A stretch of 64,000 nucleotides of DNA from Desulfococcus multivorans (lineage in GTDB: Bacteria; Desulfobacterota; Desulfobacteria; Desulfobacterales; Desulfococcaceae): contig NZ_CP015381.1 in the NCBI RefSeq assembly GCF_001854245.1, positions 4,065,001 through 4,129,000 of the forward strand, written 5' to 3'. The notes under the pieces were generated by a model. It was not told the DNA's origin. It was given only the letters and a program-made list of their open reading frames with translations, and did not search any database. Below are positions 1-8,867 of the stretch, piece after piece; position 1 is the first letter of the stretch, and the number at the start of each line of letters is the position of its first letter. The position numbers and the translations under genes were made by a program.

Positions 1-137
1 GAACTGCGTTCCTCCATGCTGGTTGTGCAGTAATCACAGGATCTGAGAGCATCCATCATTCTCTTTTTTCCCATTGCACAGCACATGGCGGCTTTATCCT
101 TCCGATATGATGTTTCCACAGCATGTGACGATTCCAT
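1..137 (-). CDS. Partial hypothetical protein, N-terminus only (runs off left edge)
   Basis: Reading the minus strand from 137, an ATG preceded by AGGAGG at five bases opens 45 codons with no stop before the window edge. The visible residues are hydrophilic and contain four cysteines (a Cys-Cys pair near residue 19 and a C-D-Y-C motif near residue 34), so a small metal-binding or redox protein is possible, but no family is recognised. The strong ribosome binding site is the main support. The interval between this start and the next gene (138-299) shows nothing recognisable and could carry its promoter. Confidence 0.45.
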   Translation of the reverse strand, partial: MESSHAVETSYRKDKAAMCCAMGKKRMMDALRSCDYCTTSMEERS

Positions 138-299
138 AGCAACCTCCTGATAAACTCGATTTCATGACAGTTACTGTCTTTCCCTGTCATGCGTCTTGAA
201 TCAAAACATAATATCTGACGACCACAAATCAATCGGGAGGCATTGGATTCGTACAGCAACAACGCGCAGTGAAACCACGGATCCGTGCTGGTGCGGTCG

Positions 300-809
300 T
301 CATGTTTCGGTGTTCGCCTCCCGGTCCCGCCGTGCAGCCGTCAGCCCATTTGTCGGATCCCCTTCCGACAGCATCCGATTCAGGATCTTACGCTCCTCGG
401 GTCCCGGCACGACACCGCCGATTTCCGCTTCGATCACGGTGACGCCGTCTTCTCTGGTGATCGTGACGGATGCTGTGGCGCGACCTTTTGGGTCGATGGC
501 CGTGATGACCCAGCTGCATGTAATCGTTTCACCCACATATACGGGTCCTTTGAATCGGAAGTTCATCGCGGACGCCAGCCATCCAATCTGTCCGCCGATT
601 TCGGTAACCAGGCTTGCCGCCAGAAGTCCATGACAAATCGGTGCCGGAAAATTCCGTGCTTCAGCAAAACGTGCATCGAAATGAACCGGGTTATAGTCCC
701 GCGATATCCGGGCGAAACGGATAACGTCTTCATCTGTAAAGGTCCGTGAGATTCTGAATGTGTCCCCAACCTGAAGGCCCTCGGCGGCCCGTTCCCTGAA
801 ACCTGGCAT
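300..809 (-). CDS. MaoC-like (R)-specific enoyl-CoA hydratase / dehydratase
   Basis: A 169-residue hot-dog-fold protein of the MaoC dehydratase family, acting on acyl-CoA thioesters in the cytosol. The family signature is clear at about residues 36-62: D-x-NPVHFD, then F-x-x-PICHGLL, where the Asp and His of such motifs are the hydratase catalytic pair. The rest follows the single hot-dog pattern (G-x-x-GWLASAMNFRFKGPVYVGE). The start has GGAGG upstream on the minus strand. Length is close to single-domain PhaJ-type hydratases (130-160) with a polar C-terminal extension. It stands alone; the substrate cannot be inferred. Confidence 0.88.
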   Translation of the reverse strand: MPGFRERAAEGLQVGDTFRISRTFTDEDVIRFARISRDYNPVHFDARFAEARNFPAPICHGLLAASLVTEIGGQIGWLASAMNFRFKGPVYVGETITCSWVITAIDPKGRATASVTITREDGVTVIEAEIGGVVPGPEERKILNRMLSEGDPTNGLTAARRDREANTET

Positions 810-974
810 TTGTCATACTCCTCCGTCGTGCCGGTGATTGAAACAGTGCTGATCCCATCGCGCCGCTTAACCGCGCTTTTCGAATTCGATCGGCATCTTA
901 AAATATTTTTTCCAACCAAGTCAATCCGTACAAGCCCCTGTTGCCGAACCGGCATCAATGCGTTGCAGCAGGGC

Positions 975-1020
975 GTGGGTCCTACCCTTCCGGCACCGAC
1001 CCATGAAAGTCGGAAGTTAC
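975..1020. repeat. Half copy of the palindromic element (right arm)
   Basis: Carries the right-hand module of the dispersed element: TTCCGGCACC, then CCATGAAAGTCGGAAGTTAC. No matching left arm is visible upstream, so this is a decayed or truncated copy. It lies between the MaoC gene and csoR. Confidence 0.6.
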
Positions 1021-1069
1021 GTTAAACGATGTCCAGGTTGAGCAGGCGCGCACGTCTTTACATCTCTGC

Positions 1070-1127
1070 TTGACAATTGCCTTTTGACAATATAGGGAAT
1101 GACCCCATATACTATATTTGACGGGAG
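1070..1127 (+). promoter_or_regulatory. Sigma-70 type promoter with palindromic operator before csoR
   Basis: TTGACA at 1084-1089 and TATACT at 1108-1113 are 18 bp apart (a second TTGACA is at 1070-1075). The spacer holds ATAGGGAATGACCCCAT, a G/C-tract dyad, inside a wider ATATAG...CTATAT inverted repeat (1090-1117). CsoR/RcnR-family repressors bind such G/C-tract palindromes between -35 and -10, so autoregulation by the product of the next gene is the natural reading. GGGAGG at about 1123 is the ribosome binding site. Confidence 0.75.
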
Positions 1128-1133
1128 GATGAC

Positions 1134-1412
1134 ATGGCGTTTTGTGGAACGGGCCAGGACAAGGAACGGCTGATCAAGCGGCTCAACCGCATCGAGGGGC
1201 AGATCAGAGGGGTAAGCGGCATGATCGAGAACGACCGGGACTGCATAGAGGTTCTTCGGCAACTGGCCTCGGTCTCCGGTGCCGTTCGGGGCGTCTGGGT
1301 GCAAATCGTCGGGGATCACCTGCGGGGATGCATTCAGGAAGCATCATTGCACGAAGGCAACAGAGACCGCCTCATTGATGAGCTCATTGACCTCCTCGGA
1401 AAAATCCGATAG
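1134..1412 (+). CDS. CsoR/RcnR-family metal-sensing repressor
   Basis: A 92-residue all-helical DUF156 protein. The family core RLNRIEGQIRG is at residues 16-26. Cys37, His62 and Cys66 occupy the positions of the Cys-His-Cys copper ligands of CsoR; RcnR-type nickel/cobalt sensors have His in place of the last Cys. Repression relieved by metal binding is the expected mode. It sits 279 bp upstream of a DmeF-like CDF exporter, an arrangement known for the dmeR-dmeF pair of rhizobia, so a Co/Ni response is also possible. A mobile palindromic element separates the two genes. Confidence 0.88.
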   Translation: MAFCGTGQDKERLIKRLNRIEGQIRGVSGMIENDRDCIEVLRQLASVSGAVRGVWVQIVGDHLRGCIQEASLHEGNRDRLIDELIDLLGKIR

Positions 1413-1436
1413 CGGTATACAATTACGATAACACAG

Positions 1437-1663
1437 CTCAACTTTCGACGTTCGTGACGGTGGTTATGTGATTATGTGAGCACGGGAGTACCCCTTCAGA
1501 CTTTAAAGTTCTTTAGCGTTCTTTGCGTCTTTGCGTGAAAACATCTTTTTCAAGCGCCTTCCGAAAGAAAATCCGTCTCACGCAAAGCACGAAACGGCGC
1601 TTTTTAACGCAACTTTCGGTAAAAAGACTATAGACTGAAATATGATGAAAGTCGAAAGTTGAG
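1437..1663. mobile_element. Composite palindromic element, 227 bp, between csoR and the CDF gene
   Basis: Left end CTCAACTTTCGACGTTCGTGA, right end ATGAAAGTCGAAAGTTGAG. The flanks are AACACAG and AATACAG, a 7-bp direct repeat with one mismatch. The core contains the TTATGTGATTATGTGA octamer motif and the ACCCCTTCAG motif of the second repeat module, plus a hairpin of GCGTCTTTGCGTGA against TCACGCAAAGC. It fills the whole csoR-CDF gap and probably ends or modulates read-through. Confidence 0.8.
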
Positions 1664-1691
1664 AATACAGAAAAAGGGAACGGCGATTTCC

Positions 1692-2657
1692 ATGCAAGAA
1701 AAAACGATCAGACGGATACGGCACGAGCATAATTTCGACGGCGCCCACCAGGAAAATGAAAAGAAGACGTTGAGCGTGATTATCCTCACCGGCATCACCA
1801 TGCTCGCTGAAATCATCGCCGGCGTCGTGACAGGGTCGATGGCCCTCCTGGCGGACGGTTGGCATATGGGAACCCACGCGTTTGCGTTGGGCATCACCTA
1901 CTTCGCATATGTGATGGCCAGACGGTTTTCCGATTCCTCGAAATTTGCTTTCGGCACCGGAAAATTCGGCATTCTGTCGGCCTACACCAGCGCATTGTTT
2001 CTGGGGGGCACCGCCCTTTACATGATTGTCGAATCGTTGAGTCGTTTCGTCCATCCGGTGAATATCGCCTTTGACGAGGCCATTCTTGTCGCGATCATCG
2101 GCTTTGCGGTCAATCTCCTGAGCATTCGGATACTGCACGGCAAAGGCGGCGAACATCATGGACACGACCATGAGCACGATCACCGTCACGACCATTCTCA
2201 CCATACGCACGACCATAACCTCCGTGCGGCCTATCTGCATGTCATAGCGGATGCATTGACTTCCGTACTCGCAATTGCGGCGCTGATATCGGGAAAGTTT
2301 TTTGGATGGTCTTTTCTCGATCCGGTTATGGGTATTGTCGGCGGCCTTCTGATCGCAAGGTGGGCCTGGGGGCTCCTCCGGAGCAGCGCGTTGATTCTGC
2401 TGGACGCCCACAGGGACAAAGACATCCATTCCGCCATTGTCGACGCCATTGAATCGGACGGCGACAGTATTGTTGCGGACCTTCACGTCTGGCCGCTGAA
2501 TGCCGACGATCTTGCGGCCGCCATTACCGTCGTCTCAAAAGCGCGCCGATGCCCGTCGGAATACGGCTCCCGGCTCTCCCATCTGTCGCGGCTGAAACAC
2601 ACGACGGTTGAGACCCATGTCCACACGGACAAGTTTTGCGCGTTTACACATAACTGA
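1692..2657 (+). CDS. dmeF: Cation diffusion facilitator, DmeF-like Co/Ni (or Zn) exporter
   Basis: An inner-membrane CDF antiporter of 321 residues that would export divalent metal in exchange for protons. TM2 carries L-ADGWHMGTHA (about residues 52-62), a form typical of DmeF rather than ZitB. A loop at about 149-176 has over a dozen His, and TM5 carries H-V-I-A-D-A-L. The C-terminus has the DmeF-like ending L-x-HTTVE-H. An in-frame TTG at 1659 lies inside the upstream repeat, so ATG 1692 is preferred. The pairing with a CsoR/RcnR-family gene upstream supports a metal-efflux unit. Metal specificity is inferred. Confidence 0.85.
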   Translation: MQEKTIRRIRHEHNFDGAHQENEKKTLSVIILTGITMLAEIIAGVVTGSMALLADGWHMGTHAFALGITYFAYVMARRFSDSSKFAFGTGKFGILSAYTSALFLGGTALYMIVESLSRFVHPVNIAFDEAILVAIIGFAVNLLSIRILHGKGGEHHGHDHEHDHRHDHSHHTHDHNLRAAYLHVIADALTSVLAIAALISGKFFGWSFLDPVMGIVGGLLIARWAWGLLRSSALILLDAHRDKDIHSAIVDAIESDGDSIVADLHVWPLNADDLAAAITVVSKARRCPSEYGSRLSHLSRLKHTTVETHVHTDKFCAFTHN

Positions 2658-2739
2658 TGCCGTATCGCTTTTCCCCAATCCCTTGAGCCGAACAAAACCG
2701 CTTTCCCCTTTCCTTAATGAGAAAAATGCAGCAATCAAT

Positions 2740-2870
2740 AACGCAACCGTCCACGTCCGTTATGGCGACCGAATAGGGACTGAAAGCTGAAGGGGCACAA
2801 AGGCTCCGTTCGTCACAAGCACACCCCTTCAGCCTTCCGTCTTCAGCCTTCAGAGACCGAAGGCGGCCAC
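2740..2870. repeat. Decayed composite repeat downstream of dmeF
   Basis: Contains a worn element left arm (ACGTCCGTTATGGCGACCG) followed by the GACTGAAGGCTGAAGGGG module, a spacer CTCCGTTCGTCACA, and its inverted partner ACCCCTTCAGCCTTC. The two arms form a long stem that could act as a terminator for dmeF. The remainder of 2658-3002 shows nothing else recognisable. Confidence 0.65.
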
Positions 2871-3002
2871 CCCATGATCGGTCACGAGAATACAAGTTCA
2901 CGCTCAAATGACGTTGCACACGCATCCCACGGGAAAAATTTCGGCGATGGGGCCCCAGGAATCCGGGATTGACATGTCGCTGCAGCACTGAGATATTGTA
3001 TT

Positions 3003-3260
3003 ATGATTGCGATAACCAACATTGTCATCTTTTTTGCCGTACTGGTCGTCAGTTACCCGGTCGCGACCATGGTTTTAGCCCTCTTGACCTGGTTTCGAAA
3101 GCGCCGGGCCATGAAAACCGAGGATCGCCTTGAACGGATTGAACGGATTGATGCATCCACAGACAGGCTGAAAGACCGACTCTTTATCGTCTTCATCGTA
3201 GCGTCATTTTTTGTAATCGCGCCGTTTCTGGCGATATTGCTGATCTTCGGCGAACGATGA
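3003..3260 (+). CDS. Small two-TM membrane protein, unknown function
   Basis: An 85-residue protein with two hydrophobic segments (about 5-31 and 60-82) joined by a basic/acidic linker rich in Arg, Lys and Glu (R-K-R-R-A-M then E-R-I-E-R-I). Both termini are likely on the same side of the membrane. No family is recognised. No clear Shine-Dalgarno is visible, which lowers certainty, but codon use and the amphipathic linker look protein-like. The following 361 bp (3261-3621) hold only a repeat half-module. Confidence 0.5.
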   Translation: MIAITNIVIFFAVLVVSYPVATMVLALLTWFRKRRAMKTEDRLERIERIDASTDRLKDRLFIVFIVASFFVIAPFLAILLIFGER

Positions 3261-3467
3261 TCACCCAGGTCGGTTTGTCCGCGCACCGCCGTCGGTCTGC
3301 CGCCCACCGCATCCGAGGAACAGCGAAGCGGTACGCCTGAAACGGCATCGCATCCGTCACGATCATGACGCTCGGATCCCATTTGTGCCTTTGTGTCAAG
3401 GGTGCGTTACCCTCCCACCTGAAAAACGTTACCGGCGTTAATTCATTATCAGGATTAAGTGATTAGA

Positions 3468-3516
3468 GGCGTGCCCCTTCAGTCTTCACCCTTCGGTCTT
3501 CAGCCTCAACAGCCGG
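3468..3516. repeat. Half copy of the CCTTCAGTCTTCAG repeat module
   Basis: GTGCCCCTTCAGTCTTCACC and CGGTCTTCAGCC match the right arm of the second repeat module, preceded by TTAAGTGATTAG, the reverse of the AATCACTTAATC octamer motif. No left arm is present. Confidence 0.55.
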
Positions 3517-3621
3517 CACCAGGGGATCTGTTTCGGCACAAATCGTGCAGTACCTTGATATTTTCCGATCCGGAACTCACCAGATCGGGTTGCAAAATGT
3601 TCGAGCAGAAAAGGGTTTGTC

Positions 3622-4707
3622 ATGATGTCTGTAGAAACCGTCGACACCCTCATTGTCGGCGGCGGTCTGAGCGGTATTTATGCCGCCTGGCTGCTGTCCC
3701 GGAAAAACACCTCCTTCGTTGTCCTTGAAGCGCGTGAGCGCATCGGCGGCAGGATTCTATGTCCTGGGTACCAGGGGTTTTTCTCCGATCTCGGCCCTTC
3801 CTGGTACTGGCCGGCGATTCATCCGAAAATAACGCACCTGATTGAAACCCTGGGCCTCAACAGCTATCCCCAGTTTGAAACGGGCCTGGGACGTTTTCAA
3901 CGATCCGACGGCGCCGTCCAGACCGTCCGCGGATATCCCATGGAACCGCCTTCCCGGCGACTTTTCGGGGGCATGCATTCACTGATCCGGAAACTCCGCG
4001 AAGGCATTCCTGAAAACGCCGTGAGATGCAATCACCCGGTGTGCGACATCGAAAAAACAGTCGGCGGCATTCTGGTCAGCGTCGGCGAGCTGGAAAAACC
4101 GCCCTGGGCCCGGTTCAGGGCCAATCAGTTGATTCTCGCCCTGCCGCCCCGTCTTGCCGCCGCCACCATTCTCTTTACGCCTGAACTGTCCCACCAACTG
4201 ACCCAGGCAATGCTGAAAATCGGGACGTGGATGGCGGGCCAGGCAAAATTCTCCGCCATATACGACGAACCCTTCTGGCGGCAGACGGGCCTCTCCGGCC
4301 AGGCCTTCAGCGAGCGCGGGCCCCTGGGCGAGATCCACGACGGATCCAACCACGACAAGGGGCCCTTTGGTCTCACAGGCTTTGTGGGCATTCCCGCGGC
4401 CCAACGCAACCAGACCGCTACCCTGACCGATGCGATCATGGCCCAACTGGCCGTCATCTTCGGCGCCCAGGCCGCCCGGCCCACGGCCTTTTTTTACCAG
4501 GACTGGGCACGCGAACGCTTCACGGCCACCACATTCGATCAGCCGCCGATGTACACGCATCCCCAATACCACGTCCCCGCCGGCAGAAGCGCCATCTGGG
4601 ACGGCACCTGCCATTTCGCCGGCACGGAAACCGCCGACGTCCAAGGCGGGTATCTCGAGGGCGCTCTGGGCGCCGCCGAGCGCGCGGTCATGAACATTCT
4701 GGGTTAG
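3622..4707 (+). CDS. FAD-dependent amine oxidase family oxidoreductase
   Basis: A 361-residue flavoprotein of the monoamine oxidase/phytoene desaturase superfamily. The N-terminal Rossmann FAD-binding motif is IVGGGLSGIYAAW (about 11-23), followed by V-L-E-A-R-E-R-I-GGR, the usual second FAD contact. The C-terminus has FAGTETAD-x-x-GGYLEGAL, the FAD-closing motif of this family. It is shorter than typical amine oxidases (about 450), so the substrate-binding insert is reduced. No signal peptide, so probably cytosolic. Two adjacent ATGs (3622, 3625) are possible starts. Substrate unknown; no partner genes. Confidence 0.85.
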   Translation: MMSVETVDTLIVGGGLSGIYAAWLLSRKNTSFVVLEARERIGGRILCPGYQGFFSDLGPSWYWPAIHPKITHLIETLGLNSYPQFETGLGRFQRSDGAVQTVRGYPMEPPSRRLFGGMHSLIRKLREGIPENAVRCNHPVCDIEKTVGGILVSVGELEKPPWARFRANQLILALPPRLAAATILFTPELSHQLTQAMLKIGTWMAGQAKFSAIYDEPFWRQTGLSGQAFSERGPLGEIHDGSNHDKGPFGLTGFVGIPAAQRNQTATLTDAIMAQLAVIFGAQAARPTAFFYQDWARERFTATTFDQPPMYTHPQYHVPAGRSAIWDGTCHFAGTETADVQGGYLEGALGAAERAVMNILG

Positions 4708-4749
4708 CACGGCCTTGTGGCAGCCGGCCGATTGACCGCAATGGTATCA

Positions 4750-4800
4750 TTCAACGCTGACTTTCATGATGGTAACCGGCCTATGAAAGTCGAAAGTTGC
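4750..4800. mobile_element. Short palindromic element, 51 bp
   Basis: Left TTCAACGCTGACTTTCAT, right ATGAAAGTCGAAAGTTGC, with only GATGGTAACCGGCCT between. Flanks GGTATCA and GTTATCA agree at 6 of 7 bases. It is the minimal form of the family and lies between two plus-strand genes. Confidence 0.75.
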
Positions 4801-4828
4801 GTTATCAGAAAAAAACGGAAAATATTCT

Positions 4829-5746
4829 ATGGGATTTGCTGAAGAAAAAAACAACCCTTTTGCCGGCATCGCGTCATATTGCCATGCCTGCATCATGAAT
4901 CAGGCTCGTTCAGCAGCGCGTTTTGCGGAACTCACTGAAGACCAAACCGAACGCATCATCGCCGCGGCCAGGGCCGCCCTGGAAAAAGCCAAGGCAGGAG
5001 ATATATTGGTTCAGCATGTCGTTCGCCGTGTGGCGGACGCGATCATTCAGGAACTGGGTGAATCGCCGGCCTTTGACATCTACGCGAAACTGAAAGAAAA
5101 ATCCAACATTCTCTCTTTGAAATACGCAGGCATGCTTCAGAAAACGATAGACGACGACGAATGTCCGTTTGAAACCGGATTGCAGATTGCCGCGGCGGGG
5201 AATGTCATAGATTTTGGTGCCAGAAGTTATGATACGATGAATCTGGACGAGGAACTCCGGATCCTTACCGAAGTCCCCTTTGCCCGATATGATATCGCGC
5301 CGCTGAAAAAAGCGCTTGAAAGCGCGGCAACACTCCTCTACCTCTTTGACAACAGCGGTGAAATTGTTTTTGATAGGCTGTTCATAGAGGTGCTCCAGCG
5401 GCTTTATCCGAATCTTCGGATAGTGGGGGCGGTCCGCGATAAACCGATCATCAATGATGCGACATTGGAGGATGCCAAAACCGTCGGACTTGACCGCCTT
5501 ATACCGGTCATTTCCAGCGGCAGCGTATACCCGGGAACGATTCTTGCCGAAACGACCGCGGCGTTTCAGCAGGTATTTCAATCCGCGGACGTGATTCTTT
5601 CCAAAGGTCAGGGGAATTTTGAGACGTTGTGGCCGTTGGGGGATGATCGGATTTTCTTTTTATTGCGCATTAAATGCGACTATGTGGCGGCCCTGTCCAG
5701 GGTCAAAAAAGATACCCTGGTGCTGATGCACGGATTACAGCCATGA
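4829..5746 (+). CDS. DUF89 family metal-dependent phosphatase (damage-control type)
   Basis: A 305-residue DUF89/ARMT1-like protein. Members are metal-dependent phosphatases that hydrolyse damaged or excess phosphometabolites. Diagnostic features are the N-terminal Cys-x-x-Cys at residues 18-21, the active-site stretch DNSGEIVFD at 174-182, and KGQGNFE near residue 258. The ATG at 4829 keeps the Cys pair, whereas the next ATG would remove it. The gene follows a short palindromic element and converges on the GH15-like gene. The physiological substrate cannot be told. Confidence 0.88.
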   Translation: MGFAEEKNNPFAGIASYCHACIMNQARSAARFAELTEDQTERIIAAARAALEKAKAGDILVQHVVRRVADAIIQELGESPAFDIYAKLKEKSNILSLKYAGMLQKTIDDDECPFETGLQIAAAGNVIDFGARSYDTMNLDEELRILTEVPFARYDIAPLKKALESAATLLYLFDNSGEIVFDRLFIEVLQRLYPNLRIVGAVRDKPIINDATLEDAKTVGLDRLIPVISSGSVYPGTILAETTAAFQQVFQSADVILSKGQGNFETLWPLGDDRIFFLLRIKCDYVAALSRVKKDTLVLMHGLQP

Positions 5747-5820
5747 CAACGGCTTTGTGCAACGCGGCTTTCAGACGCGGGAGGCTTGCCCGTGATCGAC
5801 CGCCGTTCCTATCGATCGGG

Positions 5821-7095
5821 TCACGGACGCGTAAAACGAACCGGGAATCGGAGGCGGTCGGGGTGGGACTCGGCAGGGGTGCAAAAAAAATGAATTGCCA
5901 GCCTCAGGTTGGCCTGGGCCCACTGGAGGGGTACGTGATCGTTTGGCGTATACGCGTTTTTTTCCAGGAAGTAGGCCTCGGGACACAACAGCCTCCCGTC
6001 CGCCGATTCGGTAAGCTGGCGTAATGCACGATTGAGATGATAGGCTTGAAGGCCTTCTCCATCTTTCGTCAGGCTGGGTTGATGGGCATAAATGCAGGAA
6101 ATCAGCGCGTCAAAAATGCACCACTGGGCCTCCCGGCCGAACCTGATATGGGCATCCCGGGCTTGCATGGTGTCGGAGAAGTCCCGGGTTCGTTCCTTCG
6201 TCCTGAAAATCTTCCGGTAGTCCGGACACCAGTATGAATCGTTCAGGTATCTTCTGATCCCGATATGGCCTTCCAGATTTTCCTTGACGTCCCTGAGGAT
6301 CACGGCCGCCTGATCCCGGGAAACCACGTTCAACGGATAGATGAGAAACAGGAGGGCGGCATCGTACCTTCTTGACGGCCGGGACTCATACGGCAGGATC
6401 GTTTCCAGAACGGTCTCTCCCCTGGCGCGCAACCCTGCCACGTCAGGTCCGGCATTGCCGTCCAATCCTGAAAACTCGCGCAGACCCGCAACCACCGTCC
6501 CGATGGAGGATGCGCTGACCTTGCGCTCTTCTTCCCAGTGCCCGCTGTCTTTATCTTCCCAATATCGTATGGTCTGAAAATACGCTACAAGATCCGTCAG
6601 ACATGCCTGTTCGTCTTCCGTCCACGGCACCGCTTTTGCTTTCGCCAGCCGGCTATAAAACCAGAGGAAATAGCCCAATGCGTCGTTTTGCGCGTGGGCC
6701 CACTTCTGATCGAGTTCTCTCAGCCGCCTGCCGTCGAATCGAACGTGCGGGCGGTTCATTGGATCTGACGCCAACAAAGGATCCTGAATGATCGCTCTCA
6801 TTCTTTTGCGCTGCGACTGAAAAAAAGTCATCAGCGTTTCGGCCGTTTGAGCCGCCGCCGCGATATCGCCCCACTGATAGTGGGCATGAGCGATATGAAC
6901 ATTGTCTCTGACCCAGACATACTGATAACCGGAAGAATCCTGATCCGGTGCCGTGGTTGCGGGAAACAATCCGTTTCCCAGCCGCTTGAAATCGAACGTA
7001 CCGTGAGATCTGAGAAAACCGTAAAGTTTCACGGCATCCTCTCGGCCATACCGATCCAACAGATAACCGGCAATCAATTCATCCTTCTTCTTCAT
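5821..7095 (-). CDS. Glycoside hydrolase family 15-like protein
   Basis: A 424-residue protein resembling the (alpha/alpha)6-barrel of GH15 glucoamylases and phosphorylase-kinase alpha subunits. Visible landmarks are YQYVWVRDNVH (about 58-68), which carries the conserved W-x-R-D of the substrate pocket, D-Q-K-WAHAQNDALG (about 130-143), and HWEE at about 187, a region that often carries a catalytic Glu. No signal peptide is evident, so an intracellular role on alpha-glucans is likely. It overlaps the upstream membrane-protein gene by 17 bp, so the two are cotranscribed. Confidence 0.8.
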   Translation of the reverse strand: MKKKDELIAGYLLDRYGREDAVKLYGFLRSHGTFDFKRLGNGLFPATTAPDQDSSGYQYVWVRDNVHIAHAHYQWGDIAAAAQTAETLMTFFQSQRKRMRAIIQDPLLASDPMNRPHVRFDGRRLRELDQKWAHAQNDALGYFLWFYSRLAKAKAVPWTEDEQACLTDLVAYFQTIRYWEDKDSGHWEEERKVSASSIGTVVAGLREFSGLDGNAGPDVAGLRARGETVLETILPYESRPSRRYDAALLFLIYPLNVVSRDQAAVILRDVKENLEGHIGIRRYLNDSYWCPDYRKIFRTKERTRDFSDTMQARDAHIRFGREAQWCIFDALISCIYAHQPSLTKDGEGLQAYHLNRALRQLTESADGRLLCPEAYFLEKNAYTPNDHVPLQWAQANLRLAIHFFCTPAESHPDRLRFPVRFTRP

Positions 7096-7738
7096 TTTTC
7101 AGTCCAAACCCAAGCAGACAACTCATGACCCGACGAAGCCGTTTCGATCCGGTCAACTCCTGCAAAAAGGCGCTTTCGATATTCTTCTCACCCTCAAATT
7201 TTTGATGTGACAGGGCAAGCTTGAAGGCCTTGATCGTCATGTGGGTCAGCCGGATGGAGAGCGCAGCAGAGACCAGAACGGCCATGCATTCCGCAAGCCC
7301 GACAACCGCGTTGATATCTGCCAGATTTCCGGAATAGCGATATATCCGAAGAGCCAGGATAGCAATGCCGGATAAAATCAAGAGAATGGCAATCACATAG
7401 GTCGAACCGTAAAGTGCCCAGTCTTCAAGGGCAAATGAGATTCTTCGTTTCTCAACAAACTGTTCATACCGGTCTTTCCGGACCTCTGAATAATATCTGC
7501 CGATGACCATGATTCGCAAATTGATATTGGTACAAAGAAGATCGACATACAGGCAGGCCGGAGGAATCAACGCCAGCAGTACAATACTCGTACGACTGGC
7601 ATCCTTGGCGAATCCCAATCCGGCGGCACCCAGAACCGCGCAAATGACGAGTTTCCACTTCAACAGATCCGAGCGCGTTTTCTGAGATGCCAGTATTTCG
7701 TCCGCCAGCTTTGTCTGACGATCGGTATCCTGTCCCAT
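7079..7738 (-). CDS. Membrane protein of unknown function with four TM segments
   Basis: About 219 residues with hydrophobic segments near residues 29-45, 49-70, 110-132 and 142-165, and a polar C-terminal tail. ATG 7738 is preferred over GTG 7744 because GGAGGGG sits at the right distance. The gene overlaps the downstream GH15-like gene and so probably shares its message. No family is recognised. The 380 bp upstream (7739-8118) contain only a short trace of a repeat arm (GTCGAAAGTCGG near 7928). Confidence 0.7.
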   Translation of the reverse strand: MGQDTDRQTKLADEILASQKTRSDLLKWKLVICAVLGAAGLGFAKDASRTSIVLLALIPPACLYVDLLCTNINLRIMVIGRYYSEVRKDRYEQFVEKRRISFALEDWALYGSTYVIAILLILSGIAILALRIYRYSGNLADINAVVGLAECMAVLVSAALSIRLTHMTIKAFKLALSHQKFEGEKNIESAFLQELTGSKRLRRVMSCLLGFGLKNEEEG

Positions 7739-8118
7739 TTTCACCCCCCTCCCGTATCAGCGCCGACCCATTCCGCCGGTGAACGGCAAAAAATCGTCAG
7801 ACCATCCGGCATCCCGGCGAAAAAAGCGATAAAGCCGATATTCTGTCGTTTCCGGATCGGACGTGCTTCTCGTGCGAAACTATACGAAATCGGATTTTCG
7901 AGGTCAAGGATGAACAGCGAGGGAACGTCGAAAGTCGGCTACCCTGAAAATACGATGCAATTGGGGTCGACAATGTATTGGCGCGGGCAACTTCCATGCG
8001 TATAGTTATGTGAATAGACCCGACAGTCGGCCGCTCTTCGGTCGGACACGCCGGATCCCGAACGCATCGGGCCCCGGCACTCAATCATCACTCAACACCA
8101 AGAAAAAGGAGCGTCGCG

Positions 8119-8718
8119 ATGAAAACTGCAGGAAACAAAATGGTCGGAAAATGGTGGTTCTTATCCCTGATACTCTTATTTGTGGTTCCCATCGGGTGCG
8201 GTCCGGCCCTGGTGGGCGGCGGCGCTGCGGGAGGGTACAAAGTCGGCAGCGATGAGCGTAATATGGGAGGAATGGTGGACGACACCGCGCTCTCGGCAAA
8301 TGTCAAGACCGCCCTGGCAAAATCACCCGATGTCAGTGCAGCCAAAATCGACGTGGATGTCGTCGGCGGGGTTGTGACGCTGACCGGTGTCGTGGACGGC
8401 AAACAGCATGCCGCCAGGGCCGTTGAAATCGCGGGGAACGTCTCCGGCGTCAAATCCGTTCGGGACAACCTTCAGATCGGGAAACTGAGCGCCGGCGATT
8501 ACGTCGACGATGCGGTGCTGGTGAGTAAAATCAAAGCCAAATTGATGGCGGAACCCGGTGTTCACTCCCTCAACATCGACGTTGACGCCGACAAGGGCGT
8601 TGTCACGCTGACCGGTATGGTTGAAAACGAAAAAGAGAAATCGCTTGCATTGAGCGTCGCCCGAAGCGTTGAGGGCGTGGTGCAAGTGGTGGACAACCTC
8701 GAGACGAGCAACCCGTGA
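8119..8718 (+). CDS. BON-domain lipoprotein (OsmY/YraP-like)
   Basis: 199 residues: a type II signal peptide ending at a lipobox (V-V-P-I-G-Cys27), a glycine-rich linker, then two BON domains at about 52-122 and 128-197, each with the D-x-x-L-x-x-x-V-K core and the G-x-V-x-L-x-G-x-V strand. BON proteins of this type are periplasmic or outer-membrane-anchored and support envelope integrity under osmotic or membrane stress. AAGGAG precedes the ATG. It precedes a DUF1328 gene also linked to envelope stress in other bacteria. Confidence 0.9.
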   Translation: MKTAGNKMVGKWWFLSLILLFVVPIGCGPALVGGGAAGGYKVGSDERNMGGMVDDTALSANVKTALAKSPDVSAAKIDVDVVGGVVTLTGVVDGKQHAARAVEIAGNVSGVKSVRDNLQIGKLSAGDYVDDAVLVSKIKAKLMAEPGVHSLNIDVDADKGVVTLTGMVENEKEKSLALSVARSVEGVVQVVDNLETSNP

Positions 8719-8804
8719 TTCGACCGGAAAGTCGTCCAGGGATCATCGGCGGTAAGCGCTCAGTGAAGCACCGGAGCAGCGCCGCTTGCGCAAACGAAGA
8801 ACGC

Positions 8805-8845
8805 AACATCGACTTTTGCGACAATGACCGAATAGACAGTGCCAA
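8805..8845. repeat. Worn left arm of the palindromic element
   Basis: ACATCGACTTTTGCGACAAT then GACCGAATAGACAGTGCC aligns with the element left arm and its GTGACCGGATAGAGGTGCC continuation. No right arm is present. It lies just upstream of the DUF1328 gene. Confidence 0.5.
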
Positions 8846-8867
8846 AAACTGAATAAAGGAGATAAAC

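Noticed and set aside
5789-5827. CCGTGA...TCACGG hairpin between DUF89 and GH15-like genes as a terminator
   Set aside because: The stem is interrupted and no T-tract follows on either strand.
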